This document shows, piece by piece, positions 35,251 to 43,301 of a stretch of 64,000 bases of DNA; the stretch's first letter is position 1; every line of letters begins with the position of its first letter. Origin of the DNA: Neorhizobium sp. UBA3556 (GTDB taxonomy: Bacteria; Pseudomonadota; Alphaproteobacteria; Rhizobiales; Rhizobiaceae); NCBI GenBank assembly GCA_002376235.1, contig DFNX01000017.1:124001-188000 (forward strand), given 5' to 3'. The position numbers and the translations under genes are program-made. The notes under the pieces were generated by a model. The model saw only the letters and a list, made by a program, of their open reading frames with translations. It ran no database searches and was not told the origin of the DNA.

Positions 35251-36846
35251 TTAGCGCTGCTTCGTGATGCCCTCGAAACGGGAGAGCCAGGGATTGACGA
35301 TCATGCCGCCGACATCGCTGCGGAATGCAGCGGTATCGACCACTTCCGAGAACGGCTGGAGCGACATGACGATCTCTTCCATGTAGGTCTGGATATCCTC
35401 ATAGGCCTTGGTCTGCTTTGCCGGATCGCGCTCGACAAGCGCATCACCGATCATCTTGTTCAGCTTTTCGTCATAAAAGCTCGTGCGCCAGCTCTGATAG
35501 TTGGTGAGCTTTGCCTCATCCGAATTGTCAGGGTTGTAGGCAAGAGCACGCAGGTTGTTGTCCGGGTGGGGCTGCTGGCCGCCGCCGCCGCGGCCGACGA
35601 GCAGCTCGAACTTGCGCTCGCGCATCGCGCCATAGATCTGGTCGCCGGAACCAGTGATCAGCTCGGCCTGGATGCCGGCCTGGGCGAGCGTGTTCTGGAT
35701 GGCGGTTGCCGCCTTCATGAACGGATCTTCCGACAGGACGCGGAGGGTTGTCTTGAAACCGTTCGGATAGCCGGCTTCAGCCAGCAGCGCCTTTGCCTTT
35801 GCAACGTCGAGTTTGTAGCCCGGATCCGGCAGCGAGCCCATGACGCCGGTGCTGATCTGGCGCTGGCGGACCTTGCCGTAATAGGGCATGACGGCCTTGT
35901 CGAGGCCTTCATAATCGATGAGGTAACGCAGCGCCTCGCGCACCTTCGGCTTGGCGAAACGCTCGTCCTTCATCGATACGCCAAGATAATAGAAACCTGA
36001 GCCGGGGGTCGACTCGATTTTGATCTTGGCATCGGTTTCAAGCGATTTCAGGTCCGGTGCCTGCAGCGAATAGGCGACGTCGATATCACCTTTTTCGAGC
36101 ATCAGGCGCTGCGATTGCGATTCCGGCAGATGGCGCATCAGCACGCGCTTCATCGCCGGAGCCTCGCCCCAGTAATCGCCGTTGCGGGTGAGGATGATAT
36201 ATTCGTTCGACTTCCACTGGCCGAGCGTAAACGGACCGGAGCCCGCCGAATTCAAGGTCAGCCACCCTGCGCCGAGATCTCCGTCCTTCTCGTTTTCAAG
36301 CGCGGTCTTGCTGTCGATGATTGAGCCGGGACCATTCTGAGCCAGCACCATCAGTACGAGGTTCGGGTCATCTGGCTGTGGCAGGTTGAGGACGAAGGTC
36401 TGTTCGTCTTCGGCGACAAAAAGCTTGTCGGCTGCTTCCGCCTTGAAACCGCGGGTCTTGAGCAGCGATGCCTGGGCGAGGTTGCGGGTAAGAAGGCGTT
36501 TCAGGCTCCAGACCACGTCATTGGCAGTGACCGGATTGCCGGAGGCAAAGGTCACCTTGCGCAGATGGAAGCGGATCGACATCCGGTCTTCGGAAATTTC
36601 CCAGCTTTCCGCGATGCGCGGCTGGATCGAGCGATCCTTGTCGCTGAGGACGACCAGTGTGTCGTAGATATTGTTGAGCACCTGAACGGTCTCGCGGCCG
36701 GTAATGGCGGCCGGGTCAAGCGTCAGGATATTGTTCATCGTGGTCGCCACCACAAGCTGGTCTTTCGGTGTTTCCGCCAGAGCATTGGGAGGCATGGCGC
36801 CGAGCAGGAGTGCTCCAACGGCTGCAGTTGCAAAAAAGTGTCGCAT
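35251..36846 (-). CDS. Opp/Dpp-type ABC transporter substrate-binding protein
   Basis: This 531-residue family-5 binding protein has a signal peptide ending near residue 24 (NALA before ETPKD). It shows the family's typical wording: LTLDPAAITGRETVQVLNNIYDTL, IAESWEISED, NGDYWGEAP and LRYLIDYEGLDKAV. GGCTTC-type segments are absent, as expected for this class. It is the third gene of the minus-strand operon after the enolase-superfamily and GDSL genes, and probably serves the permeases and ATPases at 29347-32857, which lack a binding protein. Confidence 0.92.
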   Translation of the reverse strand: MRHFFATAAVGALLLGAMPPNALAETPKDQLVVATTMNNILTLDPAAITGRETVQVLNNIYDTLVVLSDKDRSIQPRIAESWEISEDRMSIRFHLRKVTFASGNPVTANDVVWSLKRLLTRNLAQASLLKTRGFKAEAADKLFVAEDEQTFVLNLPQPDDPNLVLMVLAQNGPGSIIDSKTALENEKDGDLGAGWLTLNSAGSGPFTLGQWKSNEYIILTRNGDYWGEAPAMKRVLMRHLPESQSQRLMLEKGDIDVAYSLQAPDLKSLETDAKIKIESTPGSGFYYLGVSMKDERFAKPKVREALRYLIDYEGLDKAVMPYYGKVRQRQISTGVMGSLPDPGYKLDVAKAKALLAEAGYPNGFKTTLRVLSEDPFMKAATAIQNTLAQAGIQAELITGSGDQIYGAMRERKFELLVGRGGGGQQPHPDNNLRALAYNPDNSDEAKLTNYQSWRTSFYDEKLNKMIGDALVERDPAKQTKAYEDIQTYMEEIVMSLQPFSEVVDTAAFRSDVGGMIVNPWLSRFEGITKQR

Positions 36847-36935
36847 GTTTCCTCCATTTGATGCCGTTCCGTGTGGAATACGGCCCCTCCATGATTTCTA
36901 TCCTTTTGGCGTCTGGCTCTCCCAAGCCGGGCCGA

Positions 36936-37565
36936 TCACCCGAGAATGTCTGCCACAGGGCCCGCGAGCGCTCGACCCAAAGCCTCCGTGTTTGCGATAT
37001 CCATATGCACGCCATCGATCCGGGAAGCGCTTGCGACACTGCCTGCATCGAAAAAATCGTGTCCGAGTTCTGCGGCAAGTTTGCGGTAGAGCGGCGCAAG
37101 TCTATGTGACTCTGCAATGCTGCGTCCGCCGGCCACCTGGCCGTTTTCGTCCGTAACGCAGGGCGGCGGCGCCACGATCAAAAGCTGCGGACGCGCGGAG
37201 CGCGGCTTGTAGGGAAAGGTCTCGACGATCTCGGCAAGCCGCCGCGTGCCGGAAAACGCGGCCTCGGCGCGGCCGCCATGGACAGGCTTCAGATCGTTGG
37301 TGCCCAACATTATGACGACAAGGTCCAGCGGCATATGTGCAGCGAGCGCCACCGACAATGCGCGCGCGCCGTTTCTGCATGCAGGGCCGGTATGGTCGTC
37401 ATAGCAGGTGGTGCGACCACCAAGTCCGTCGGACAGGACGTCCACCGGAAAGCCGAGTTCGGCCTTCAACACATCTGGCCAGCGATGCTGACGCGGATGG
37501 CGCAGACCGGTTTTCGGGTCTGCTCCCCAGGTCAGGCTGTCTCCGAAGGCCAGAAGCGTCTTCAT
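36936..37565 (-). CDS. GDSL/SGNH-family esterase
   Basis: This protein has 209 residues from ATG 37565, five bases after the stop of the preceding gene. The SGNH blocks are complete: LLAFGDSLTWGAD (nucleophile Ser), GLGGRT, MLGTNDLK and DGVHMD with the catalytic Asp-x-x-His. It is cytosolic by its lack of a signal peptide. Rhizobial arylesterases and acetyl-esterases have this form. In this operon it could remove acetyl or other ester groups from an imported pectin fragment; that is inference. Confidence 0.85.
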   Translation of the reverse strand: MKTLLAFGDSLTWGADPKTGLRHPRQHRWPDVLKAELGFPVDVLSDGLGGRTTCYDDHTGPACRNGARALSVALAAHMPLDLVVIMLGTNDLKPVHGGRAEAAFSGTRRLAEIVETFPYKPRSARPQLLIVAPPPCVTDENGQVAGGRSIAESHRLAPLYRKLAAELGHDFFDAGSVASASRIDGVHMDIANTEALGRALAGPVADILG

Positions 37566-37569
37566 GATA

Positions 37570-38718
37570 TTACCTAACCCGATTGTTTTCGATGAAGTCG
37601 AAGTTGATGTCTTCGCCGAGGCCCGGACGATCGGGAACATGCACGTAACCATCGCTGTCCATCGGATCGGAGAGCGACTTCAGATAATCGTGGCCGTCGT
37701 CATATTCGAGGAAGGGATGAAGCAGCCCTCGCTCGTACCAGCGGCAATTCTTCACCGCCGCCACCACATGCAGGTTCATCGCCGTGTTGCCGTGCACCTC
37801 GCATTCCATTCCGAAGGATTCGGCCATGTGCATGGTCTTCAGGGCCGGCGTGATGCCGCCGACATCGTTGACGCCGGTGCGCAGGATGTCGCAAGCACCG
37901 GATTTCACCCATTCAGCTCGATGCCAGTGCTTGCCGGCGGCGCTTTCCGGGCCGACGACCGGAATATCCAGATTGTCGGCGAGCCACTTGTAGGAAGACA
38001 TCGACTGCTCGTCCATCGGCTCTTCGATCCAGTCGAAGCCGAGCTTTTCAAGACCGCGGCCGAGCTCCAGCGCATCTGTGCGCGAATACCAGTGGAAGGC
38101 GTCGATCATCAACCGGATATCGGGGCCGACAGCCTCGCGCACGGCCGCGCAGGCCTTGATGTCCATCCTCACATCCGGTGCCCAGCTGACTGGCGGCATC
38201 CAGGTATGCAGCTTGATGCCCTTGTAGCCACGTTTAACCAACGTTTCGGCGAACCGTCCGTAATCTTCCGGCGTTGCTAGGCCGCCCTCGATCTCGTCGC
38301 CGCACATGATGGAGCCGTAGGCGAGCACCTTATCGCGATAGGCGCCAATCAACTTGTAAACAGGTGTATCGGTCGCTCGGCCGGCGAGATCCCAGAGCGC
38401 GCAATCGACAACGGCAAGGGTGCGATCGGTTAACTGTGCGGCGGACCCGCGCTGCCAATGAGCAAGATCCTGCCACAGCCGTTCACGGTCACGATAATCC
38501 TGACCGATCAGCACCTTCTTGACGAATTTCTCTATGACATGAGGGCGAACGATTTCCGGCGCGGTGAAGGAATGGCCTTCGTGGCCATCCTCGGTGCGAA
38601 TAGTCAGCATCGCCTGTTCGACTTGATGCGGAGGGCCCGGATGCGCATGGCCGGCGCTGTCGGAATGCCGACGAGTGGTCGTGCGGAAGACGCGGACTTC
38701 GACGTCGGTGATGATCAT
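37570..38718 (-). CDS. Enolase-superfamily (mandelate racemase-like) enzyme
   Basis: This protein has 382 residues from ATG 38718, with GGGAGGA just upstream; a TTG at 38730 is in frame but upstream of that site. It has the mandelate racemase-type capping domain and barrel. In the position of the second-strand lysine pair it reads GIKLHTWMPP, giving Lys-x-His. Metal ligands appear in MIDAFHWYSR, WIEEPMDEQ and VVGPESAAG, with a later His in CEVHGNTAMNLH. It is not one of the sugar-acid dehydratases I can name. The promoter carries the shared uronate motif, so a substrate from pectin breakdown is likely, but the reaction is unknown. Confidence 0.85.
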   Translation of the reverse strand: MIITDVEVRVFRTTTRRHSDSAGHAHPGPPHQVEQAMLTIRTEDGHEGHSFTAPEIVRPHVIEKFVKKVLIGQDYRDRERLWQDLAHWQRGSAAQLTDRTLAVVDCALWDLAGRATDTPVYKLIGAYRDKVLAYGSIMCGDEIEGGLATPEDYGRFAETLVKRGYKGIKLHTWMPPVSWAPDVRMDIKACAAVREAVGPDIRLMIDAFHWYSRTDALELGRGLEKLGFDWIEEPMDEQSMSSYKWLADNLDIPVVGPESAAGKHWHRAEWVKSGACDILRTGVNDVGGITPALKTMHMAESFGMECEVHGNTAMNLHVVAAVKNCRWYERGLLHPFLEYDDGHDYLKSLSDPMDSDGYVHVPDRPGLGEDINFDFIENNRVR

Positions 38719-38738
38719 TTTTCCTCCCAAAACAATAC

Positions 38739-38778
38739 TTGCCAGACAGATTTAGACATCTTGCTGCCGACATGTCAA
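38739..38778 (-). promoter_or_regulatory. Promoter and operator of the MR-GDSL-SBP operon
   Basis: Reading leftward, TTGACA (38778-38773) is followed 16 bases later by TCTAAA as a weak -10. The operator motif, TTGCCAGACAG on the plus strand (38739-38749), then lies at about the start of transcription. It differs from the kdgF/kduI copies at three positions. Confidence 0.5.
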
Positions 38779-38993
38779 ATATGTTTTGAAATTCTGTCCA
38801 GGCGCTATGCAATTCTTTGCTTCCCAACGGACGAATATCCGGTGGCCGCAAGTTTGCTGAACAAAATACGGCTGAAGATTTGCGGGCCAGAGCAGATGCT
38901 TTGCCCTGAGTGGGATCAATCGGAGGATCGCTCTGACCGCGCTCGCTATGCCTTTCATGTATCCGCGGAGAATGTAGCTTGACCTGAGAGGGC

Positions 38994-39024
38994 TTGTCAT
39001 ACAGACATAGCGAACACGTACTAT
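38994..39024 (+). promoter_or_regulatory. kduI promoter with GntR-type operator
   Basis: TTGTCATACAG (38994-39004) is identical to the site before kdgF. Its TTGTCA could serve as -35, with TACTAT (39019-39024) as -10 at a long 19-base spacing. The 338-base gap between the divergent MR-family and kduI genes holds nothing else that I recognise. Confidence 0.55.
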
Positions 39025-39056
39025 GAGTTGATGAGAGCTGTAATAAGGAGATGTCC

Positions 39057-39881
39057 ATGCTGAGCGTCGAAACGAGGCACGCCGTACACCCGGACCAGGC
39101 AAAGGCCATGGATACGACGGAACTTCGCAAGCATTTTCTCGCTTCGGATATGTTCCGGGAAGGCGAGATTCGCCTGATTTATACGCACTACGACCGCTTC
39201 ATCATGGGCGGCGCTGTTCCAAATGGCGGCAAGCTGGTGCTTGACAAGGTGGAAGAAACCAAGACGCCCTCGCTGCTTGATCGCCGTGAAATGGGCATCG
39301 TCAATGTCGGAGAGACCGGCACTGTCAGCATCGCCGATGAAACATGGGAACTGCAGCGCGGCGATGTGCTCTATCTCGGCGTTGGATCAGGTGCCGTGAC
39401 CTTCTGCGGTAAAGGACGTTTCTACATCACGTCGTGCCCGGCACATCGTTCCTGCCCGAACCGCCTGATCACCAAGGCGGACAGCAAGGAAGTGAAGCTC
39501 GGCGCAGCCGAGACCTCCAACAAGCGCACCATCAACCAGTTCATCCATCCGCTCGTCATGGAAAGCTGCCAGCTCGTGCTCGGTTATACGGAGCTCGAGG
39601 ATGGATCCGTCTGGAACACGATCCCGTCGCATATCCATGATCGTCGCATGGAAGCCTATCTCTACTTCGCGATGGAGCCAAAATCCCGAGTTCTGCATCT
39701 TATGGGTGAACCTCAGGAAACCCGCCATCTCTTCATCGGCAACGAAGAAGGCGCAATCTCACCGCCATGGTCGATCCATTCGGGCGCCGGGATCGGCAGC
39801 TATACCTTTATCTGGGCGATGGCCGGCGACAATATCGACTATACGGATATGGATTTTATCCAGCCTGAGGATCTCAAATAG
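39057..39881 (+). CDS. kduI: 5-dehydro-4-deoxy-D-glucuronate isomerase
   Basis: This protein has 274 residues from ATG 39057, six bases after AAGGAG; the ATG at 39051 touches that site and is less likely. The two-cupin KduI fold is recognised by RLIYTHYDRFIMGGAVP, RREMGIVNVGETG, and the metal site region TIPSHIHDRRMEAYLYF with later PPWSIHSGAGIGSY and FIWAMAGDN. It isomerises the keto-uronate (made spontaneously or with KdgF) to 2,5-diketo-3-deoxygluconate. The next enzyme, KduD, is not in the window. The shared operator places it in the same regulon as kdgF and the transporter. Confidence 0.95.
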   Translation: MLSVETRHAVHPDQAKAMDTTELRKHFLASDMFREGEIRLIYTHYDRFIMGGAVPNGGKLVLDKVEETKTPSLLDRREMGIVNVGETGTVSIADETWELQRGDVLYLGVGSGAVTFCGKGRFYITSCPAHRSCPNRLITKADSKEVKLGAAETSNKRTINQFIHPLVMESCQLVLGYTELEDGSVWNTIPSHIHDRRMEAYLYFAMEPKSRVLHLMGEPQETRHLFIGNEEGAISPPWSIHSGAGIGSYTFIWAMAGDNIDYTDMDFIQPEDLK

Positions 39882-39901
39882 GCAATTCCAATTACGTCGG
39901 G

Positions 39902-39915
39902 GGGCCTTGCGGCCC
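39902..39915 (+). terminator. Short GC hairpin after kduI
   Basis: GGGCC (39902-39906) pairs with GGCCC (39911-39915) over a TTGC loop, followed by TCTCTTCG. It lies 21 bases after kduI, between convergent genes, and is a weak terminator candidate in either direction. Confidence 0.4.
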
Positions 39916-40036
39916 TCTCTTCGTATCCACAAGCGGTTGTCCAGACGGGCAGGGCAATGGCAAAAAAGATAACGATTCCGAAGTTTTTTGGCCGTGGTTG
40001 ATATGGTCGCCTCACGATGTGAGTAGCGACTAACGA

Positions 40037-40375
40037 TCAAGCAAGCTGAAGATCCAACTGAGGATATAGCTTTTTCAGGTTTGGCAATGACTTGGACTGC
40101 CAGGGATATTGCGTAGTGCCCTTTATCACGAGCTGAACGCTGGATTGCCTACGAGCCTCGATGGTGAGCTTCGCAAGCAGGTTAATGCCGGACGAATTCA
40201 GGAACTCCAGGCCAGTCAGATCGAAAACTACCCGCTCATGATTTTCATGAAGCGCGGCTGCCGCCAGAGAGTAGATCGGTGCATAGGCATCCGGTCCCGC
40301 GAGCCTCAGAACACCATCAAAATAGATTGTTGTGCCTTCAGCCCAGATTCGAAAGTTTTCATCCCTGATTTCCAT
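40037..40375 (-). CDS. STAS-type (slr1659/SiaC-like) regulatory protein
   Basis: This 112-residue single-domain protein has a sulfate-transporter/anti-sigma-antagonist fold. The core is ERVVFDLTGLEFLNSSGINLLAKL, with a likely phosphorylatable Ser in LNSSG, then VQLVIKGTTQYPWQSKSLPNL. The ending resembles the slr1659-type regulators and, more loosely, SiaC. It is the last gene of the six-gene partner-switch operon, seven bases after the ATPase-fold gene. It should be the switch protein phosphorylated by an ATPase-fold kinase and dephosphorylated by the SpoIIE-type phosphatase of the same operon. Confidence 0.78.
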   Translation of the reverse strand: MEIRDENFRIWAEGTTIYFDGVLRLAGPDAYAPIYSLAAAALHENHERVVFDLTGLEFLNSSGINLLAKLTIEARRQSSVQLVIKGTTQYPWQSKSLPNLKKLYPQLDLQLA

Positions 40376-40382
40376 CTGCGCC

Positions 40383-40943
40383 TCACTCGGTTGAAGTCAC
40401 TGGTAATGCAAGCGAAGCGGTCGTTGTCAGTCGAACACGGTTTTCGCCGGAATTCTCAAATTCCCATGCCATGCGCGCTTGATAGTCGGCCAGAAGTGTC
40501 AGCAAGCCTAACCCGGATGCGCGGGTGTCCGAGGCTGCGTTGGCTTCTATCTGCCGAATGAGCAGTTCGCCCGGGTCGGCTGCCAGCATTACCGTCAGGA
40601 TATCCTGAAACCGTAACGACGTCGCGGCATCGATTTCATTGCGTACCCGCATCAGGAAAACCTCTGCCTTTACACAGGCTTCGATGATGATTTCGCCGGG
40701 CAGCCGAAATTTCACGGCGTTCTCGATCAACTCGTTGCTCAGATATTCGATGCCGTGATGGATATCTGCATGCAGAGTTTTCGACGCAGCAAATCGCAGG
40801 GCCATTGTCTCGGCGATGAAGTCCGACGTCAAACCGGAATGTCGCCATCCCAGTTCAAGCGGCCCATCGCTGAGCGTCAGGCAAATGCTTGATGAAAAGC
40901 TGGCTTGGGTAAGGTCGTAAATCCCTAGGACTGTTTTTGACAT
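40383..40943 (-). CDS. slr1658/SiaB-like ATPase-fold protein (putative kinase)
   Basis: This protein has 186 residues. The N-box-like segment HGIEYLSNELIENAVKFRLPGEI and the later TRASGLGLLTLLADY are those of HATPase-fold switch kinases. The family (slr1658/DUF6272, which includes SiaB) lacks a phospho-His domain and phosphorylates the cognate STAS protein. It lies between the SpoIIE phosphatase gene (three bases away) and the small STAS gene. This is the intact one of two such proteins in the operon. Confidence 0.75.
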   Translation of the reverse strand: MSKTVLGIYDLTQASFSSSICLTLSDGPLELGWRHSGLTSDFIAETMALRFAASKTLHADIHHGIEYLSNELIENAVKFRLPGEIIIEACVKAEVFLMRVRNEIDAATSLRFQDILTVMLAADPGELLIRQIEANAASDTRASGLGLLTLLADYQARMAWEFENSGENRVRLTTTASLALPVTSTE

Positions 40944-40946
40944 TGC

Positions 40947-43301
40947 CTACCTGTGCCGCAATACAAGGAGCGTGATGTCATCGTGAATCTTATGCGAACC
41001 AATATAGGCCATGAGCCTGTCGATAATCCCGGCGGCGATACGGTCCGCACTCTGGTCATGCAGTTTTACCGCTTCCTCGCAGAGCCGCTCTATGCCGAAA
41101 AGCTCACCTTCTGCGTTTTCGGCCTCGGTCACGCCGTCCGTATGCAGGACGATGATATCGTCCTTATCAAGCCTTATCCTGCGGGTGCTCACAAAGGGTG
41201 AAATGTCGGATTCCAGTCCGATCGGCAGACCCAGATCCATCGTCTCTATTCGTTCCAGCGCACCATTCGCACGAACGACGATCACCTCTTCATGCTGGCC
41301 GGAAATCAGCATGTCTTTTCCGTCATAGTCGAGGAAGGCGAGTGTCAGATGCTTGTCGATCCTGGTCCGAACAATGTTTTTGAACAATGCACTGTTAAGG
41401 TCGACCAGGAATTTGACCGGGTCCTTCGTTCCCGCTTCCTGCAAGGCTCTGGCGACGGATTGCACCATCAGCATCAGAACACCGCTCTCCAGACCGTGCC
41501 CGGTTACATCGCCGATGCCGATCTTGAAACGCCCATCGGCTTCAAGAACGTCGTAATAGTCGCCTCCTACCTCGTCAGCGGCACTCATATAGGCCGCGAT
41601 CTCAAGATCCTTCGATGAGGAAAGTTCTGACGCCAGCGGAAGAACCATCATCTGAATTCTTTCTGCAACGGCCAGTTCCGTCCCCAGCCGTCGGTTCTCC
41701 CGCTCCAGTTGGGCATTGAGCGCCGATATTTCCTCCTTTGCGTCTTCGATTTCGGCTGTTCGCTCCTCCACCAACTGTTCCAGATTTTCGGTGTGGTAGC
41801 TGATCTGCTCGGCCATTCGGTTGAAGGCTTCGCTTGCCTCTCCCACTTCGTCGCGACTGGTCACGGCCACGCGGACCGAATAATCCTGCGTCTGGATCCG
41901 CCTTGCAGCGCCCGCGAGCGCTGTAACGCCGCCGGTTATACGTTTTGAAACGGCCAATACTGCCAGGGTGACAATCAGCAGAGAAAAAAGGATCGCAAGG
42001 ATCTGATAGAGGACGATGCGGTTCGTCGCGTCCGAAATCTTGGCTTGAGCGGCAAACAGTGATGCATAGATTTCTCGCTCGGGAACAACGATACCGAGTG
42101 ACATGGCATCTTTCCTGACCTGACCTGGCTCCCACAGATTGACCGGCGGAAGCTTTTTCATGATCACCATATAGGGCACGGGTGCACCGCCCTGATCCAG
42201 CATGATGTGCCTGATCTCGTCACCGGGGTCATTGGCCAACTCAGTGATTGCCGGCTGAGAGCTACCTTTCAGTGAACGTTCGAGACCGGTGACGCCGGTC
42301 CCCTTTGTGTCGCTTGCGGAGCGCAAACCGATCGTCTTCTCCCCATCCTTGCTGATGGCAATGACGTTTCCATCCGACATCGCCAGAAAGCCGAAACCGC
42401 TTTCGGCGACTTTCACGTTCTCCACGGTCTGCGCGAGTTGATCGAGGGTGATATCTGCACCGGCGGTACCCGCGACATTCTTCCTGTCGGCGCTCCAGAG
42501 AGGATGAAAGAAGCTGACGATCAGCTTGCCGGTTATCGCGTCGGTGTAAGGTGCGGTCTGGGTAATGCCATCTGCGACAGGCTGCTTCTGTGCGCCGACA
42601 GCCCAGCTTTGCCACGTCTCATAAAGACCGGGAAAAAAGAAATCCCAGAAGTTGGCTTCGTTGTGACCGGGATAAAGGCGATCGAAAGTCTGCGCCTGAT
42701 CCGTATAGGGTGCTGTCCTGAATATCGGCCGTTCCTTCGGGCCGATGAAATACATCTGAAGCTTCGAGGAGCCGCTCTTGAGAAGGCTTGGCGCCACCAG
42801 GTCGAGTACTGCGCTTGCCTGAATTTCGGCCTGCACATCCGGCCGGGGCGAATGATCGGCATCCAGCAGATAGCTCCAGGCGCTGACCACTGAGGGAGAG
42901 CCGGGCGCATTCTGCGCCCATTGGCCAACAGGGTCGAAAGAAAGCCGAATACTTTCCGGGGAGGTGGTCGATATCGCTGATCCGATATCTGCCTGCCTCC
43001 GCGGATTGTCGATCTGCTCCTGCAATACACCGGCAAGCACGCCGACATCGCTATTCACCTGACCAAGAAGTAGGGAGACCTGTTCCGCGGTGGAATTTGC
43101 ATAGGTGCGAATGTAATCCTGGCTCGCCTGCTCAAGTCCATGGCCGACTTCCTCAGTGGCGTCCCGTGAGAGGCGCTGCACATTCCACAACGCCAATCCA
43201 CCGCTGATCAGCAGATCAAGGAGAACCGCGCCGCCAACGACGAGGATGAATTTGGCTCTGAATGAGCCCCATGGCCGAGTGCTGGTCTGTGCGCCGTCCA
43301 T
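40947..43301 (-). CDS. RsbU/SiaA-like SpoIIE-family phosphatase with periplasmic sensor
   Basis: This protein has 784 residues from the ATG at 43301, which shares its A with the previous gene's stop. It is anchored by a first helix (about 18-40) and a second (about 430-452, LYQILAILFSLLIVTLAVLAV) around a large periplasmic Cache-like domain. HAMP (about 452-505) and coiled-coil segments follow, then a PP2C/SpoIIE domain whose acidic metal ligands are in DEVGGDYYDV, GIGDVTGHGLESG, LHTDGVTEAE and HDDITLLV. A periplasmic signal should therefore control dephosphorylation of the STAS protein(s). This arrangement is that of Pseudomonas SiaA. Confidence 0.88.
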   Translation of the reverse strand: MDGAQTSTRPWGSFRAKFILVVGGAVLLDLLISGGLALWNVQRLSRDATEEVGHGLEQASQDYIRTYANSTAEQVSLLLGQVNSDVGVLAGVLQEQIDNPRRQADIGSAISTTSPESIRLSFDPVGQWAQNAPGSPSVVSAWSYLLDADHSPRPDVQAEIQASAVLDLVAPSLLKSGSSKLQMYFIGPKERPIFRTAPYTDQAQTFDRLYPGHNEANFWDFFFPGLYETWQSWAVGAQKQPVADGITQTAPYTDAITGKLIVSFFHPLWSADRKNVAGTAGADITLDQLAQTVENVKVAESGFGFLAMSDGNVIAISKDGEKTIGLRSASDTKGTGVTGLERSLKGSSQPAITELANDPGDEIRHIMLDQGGAPVPYMVIMKKLPPVNLWEPGQVRKDAMSLGIVVPEREIYASLFAAQAKISDATNRIVLYQILAILFSLLIVTLAVLAVSKRITGGVTALAGAARRIQTQDYSVRVAVTSRDEVGEASEAFNRMAEQISYHTENLEQLVEERTAEIEDAKEEISALNAQLERENRRLGTELAVAERIQMMVLPLASELSSSKDLEIAAYMSAADEVGGDYYDVLEADGRFKIGIGDVTGHGLESGVLMLMVQSVARALQEAGTKDPVKFLVDLNSALFKNIVRTRIDKHLTLAFLDYDGKDMLISGQHEEVIVVRANGALERIETMDLGLPIGLESDISPFVSTRRIRLDKDDIIVLHTDGVTEAENAEGELFGIERLCEEAVKLHDQSADRIAAGIIDRLMAYIGSHKIHDDITLLVLRHR

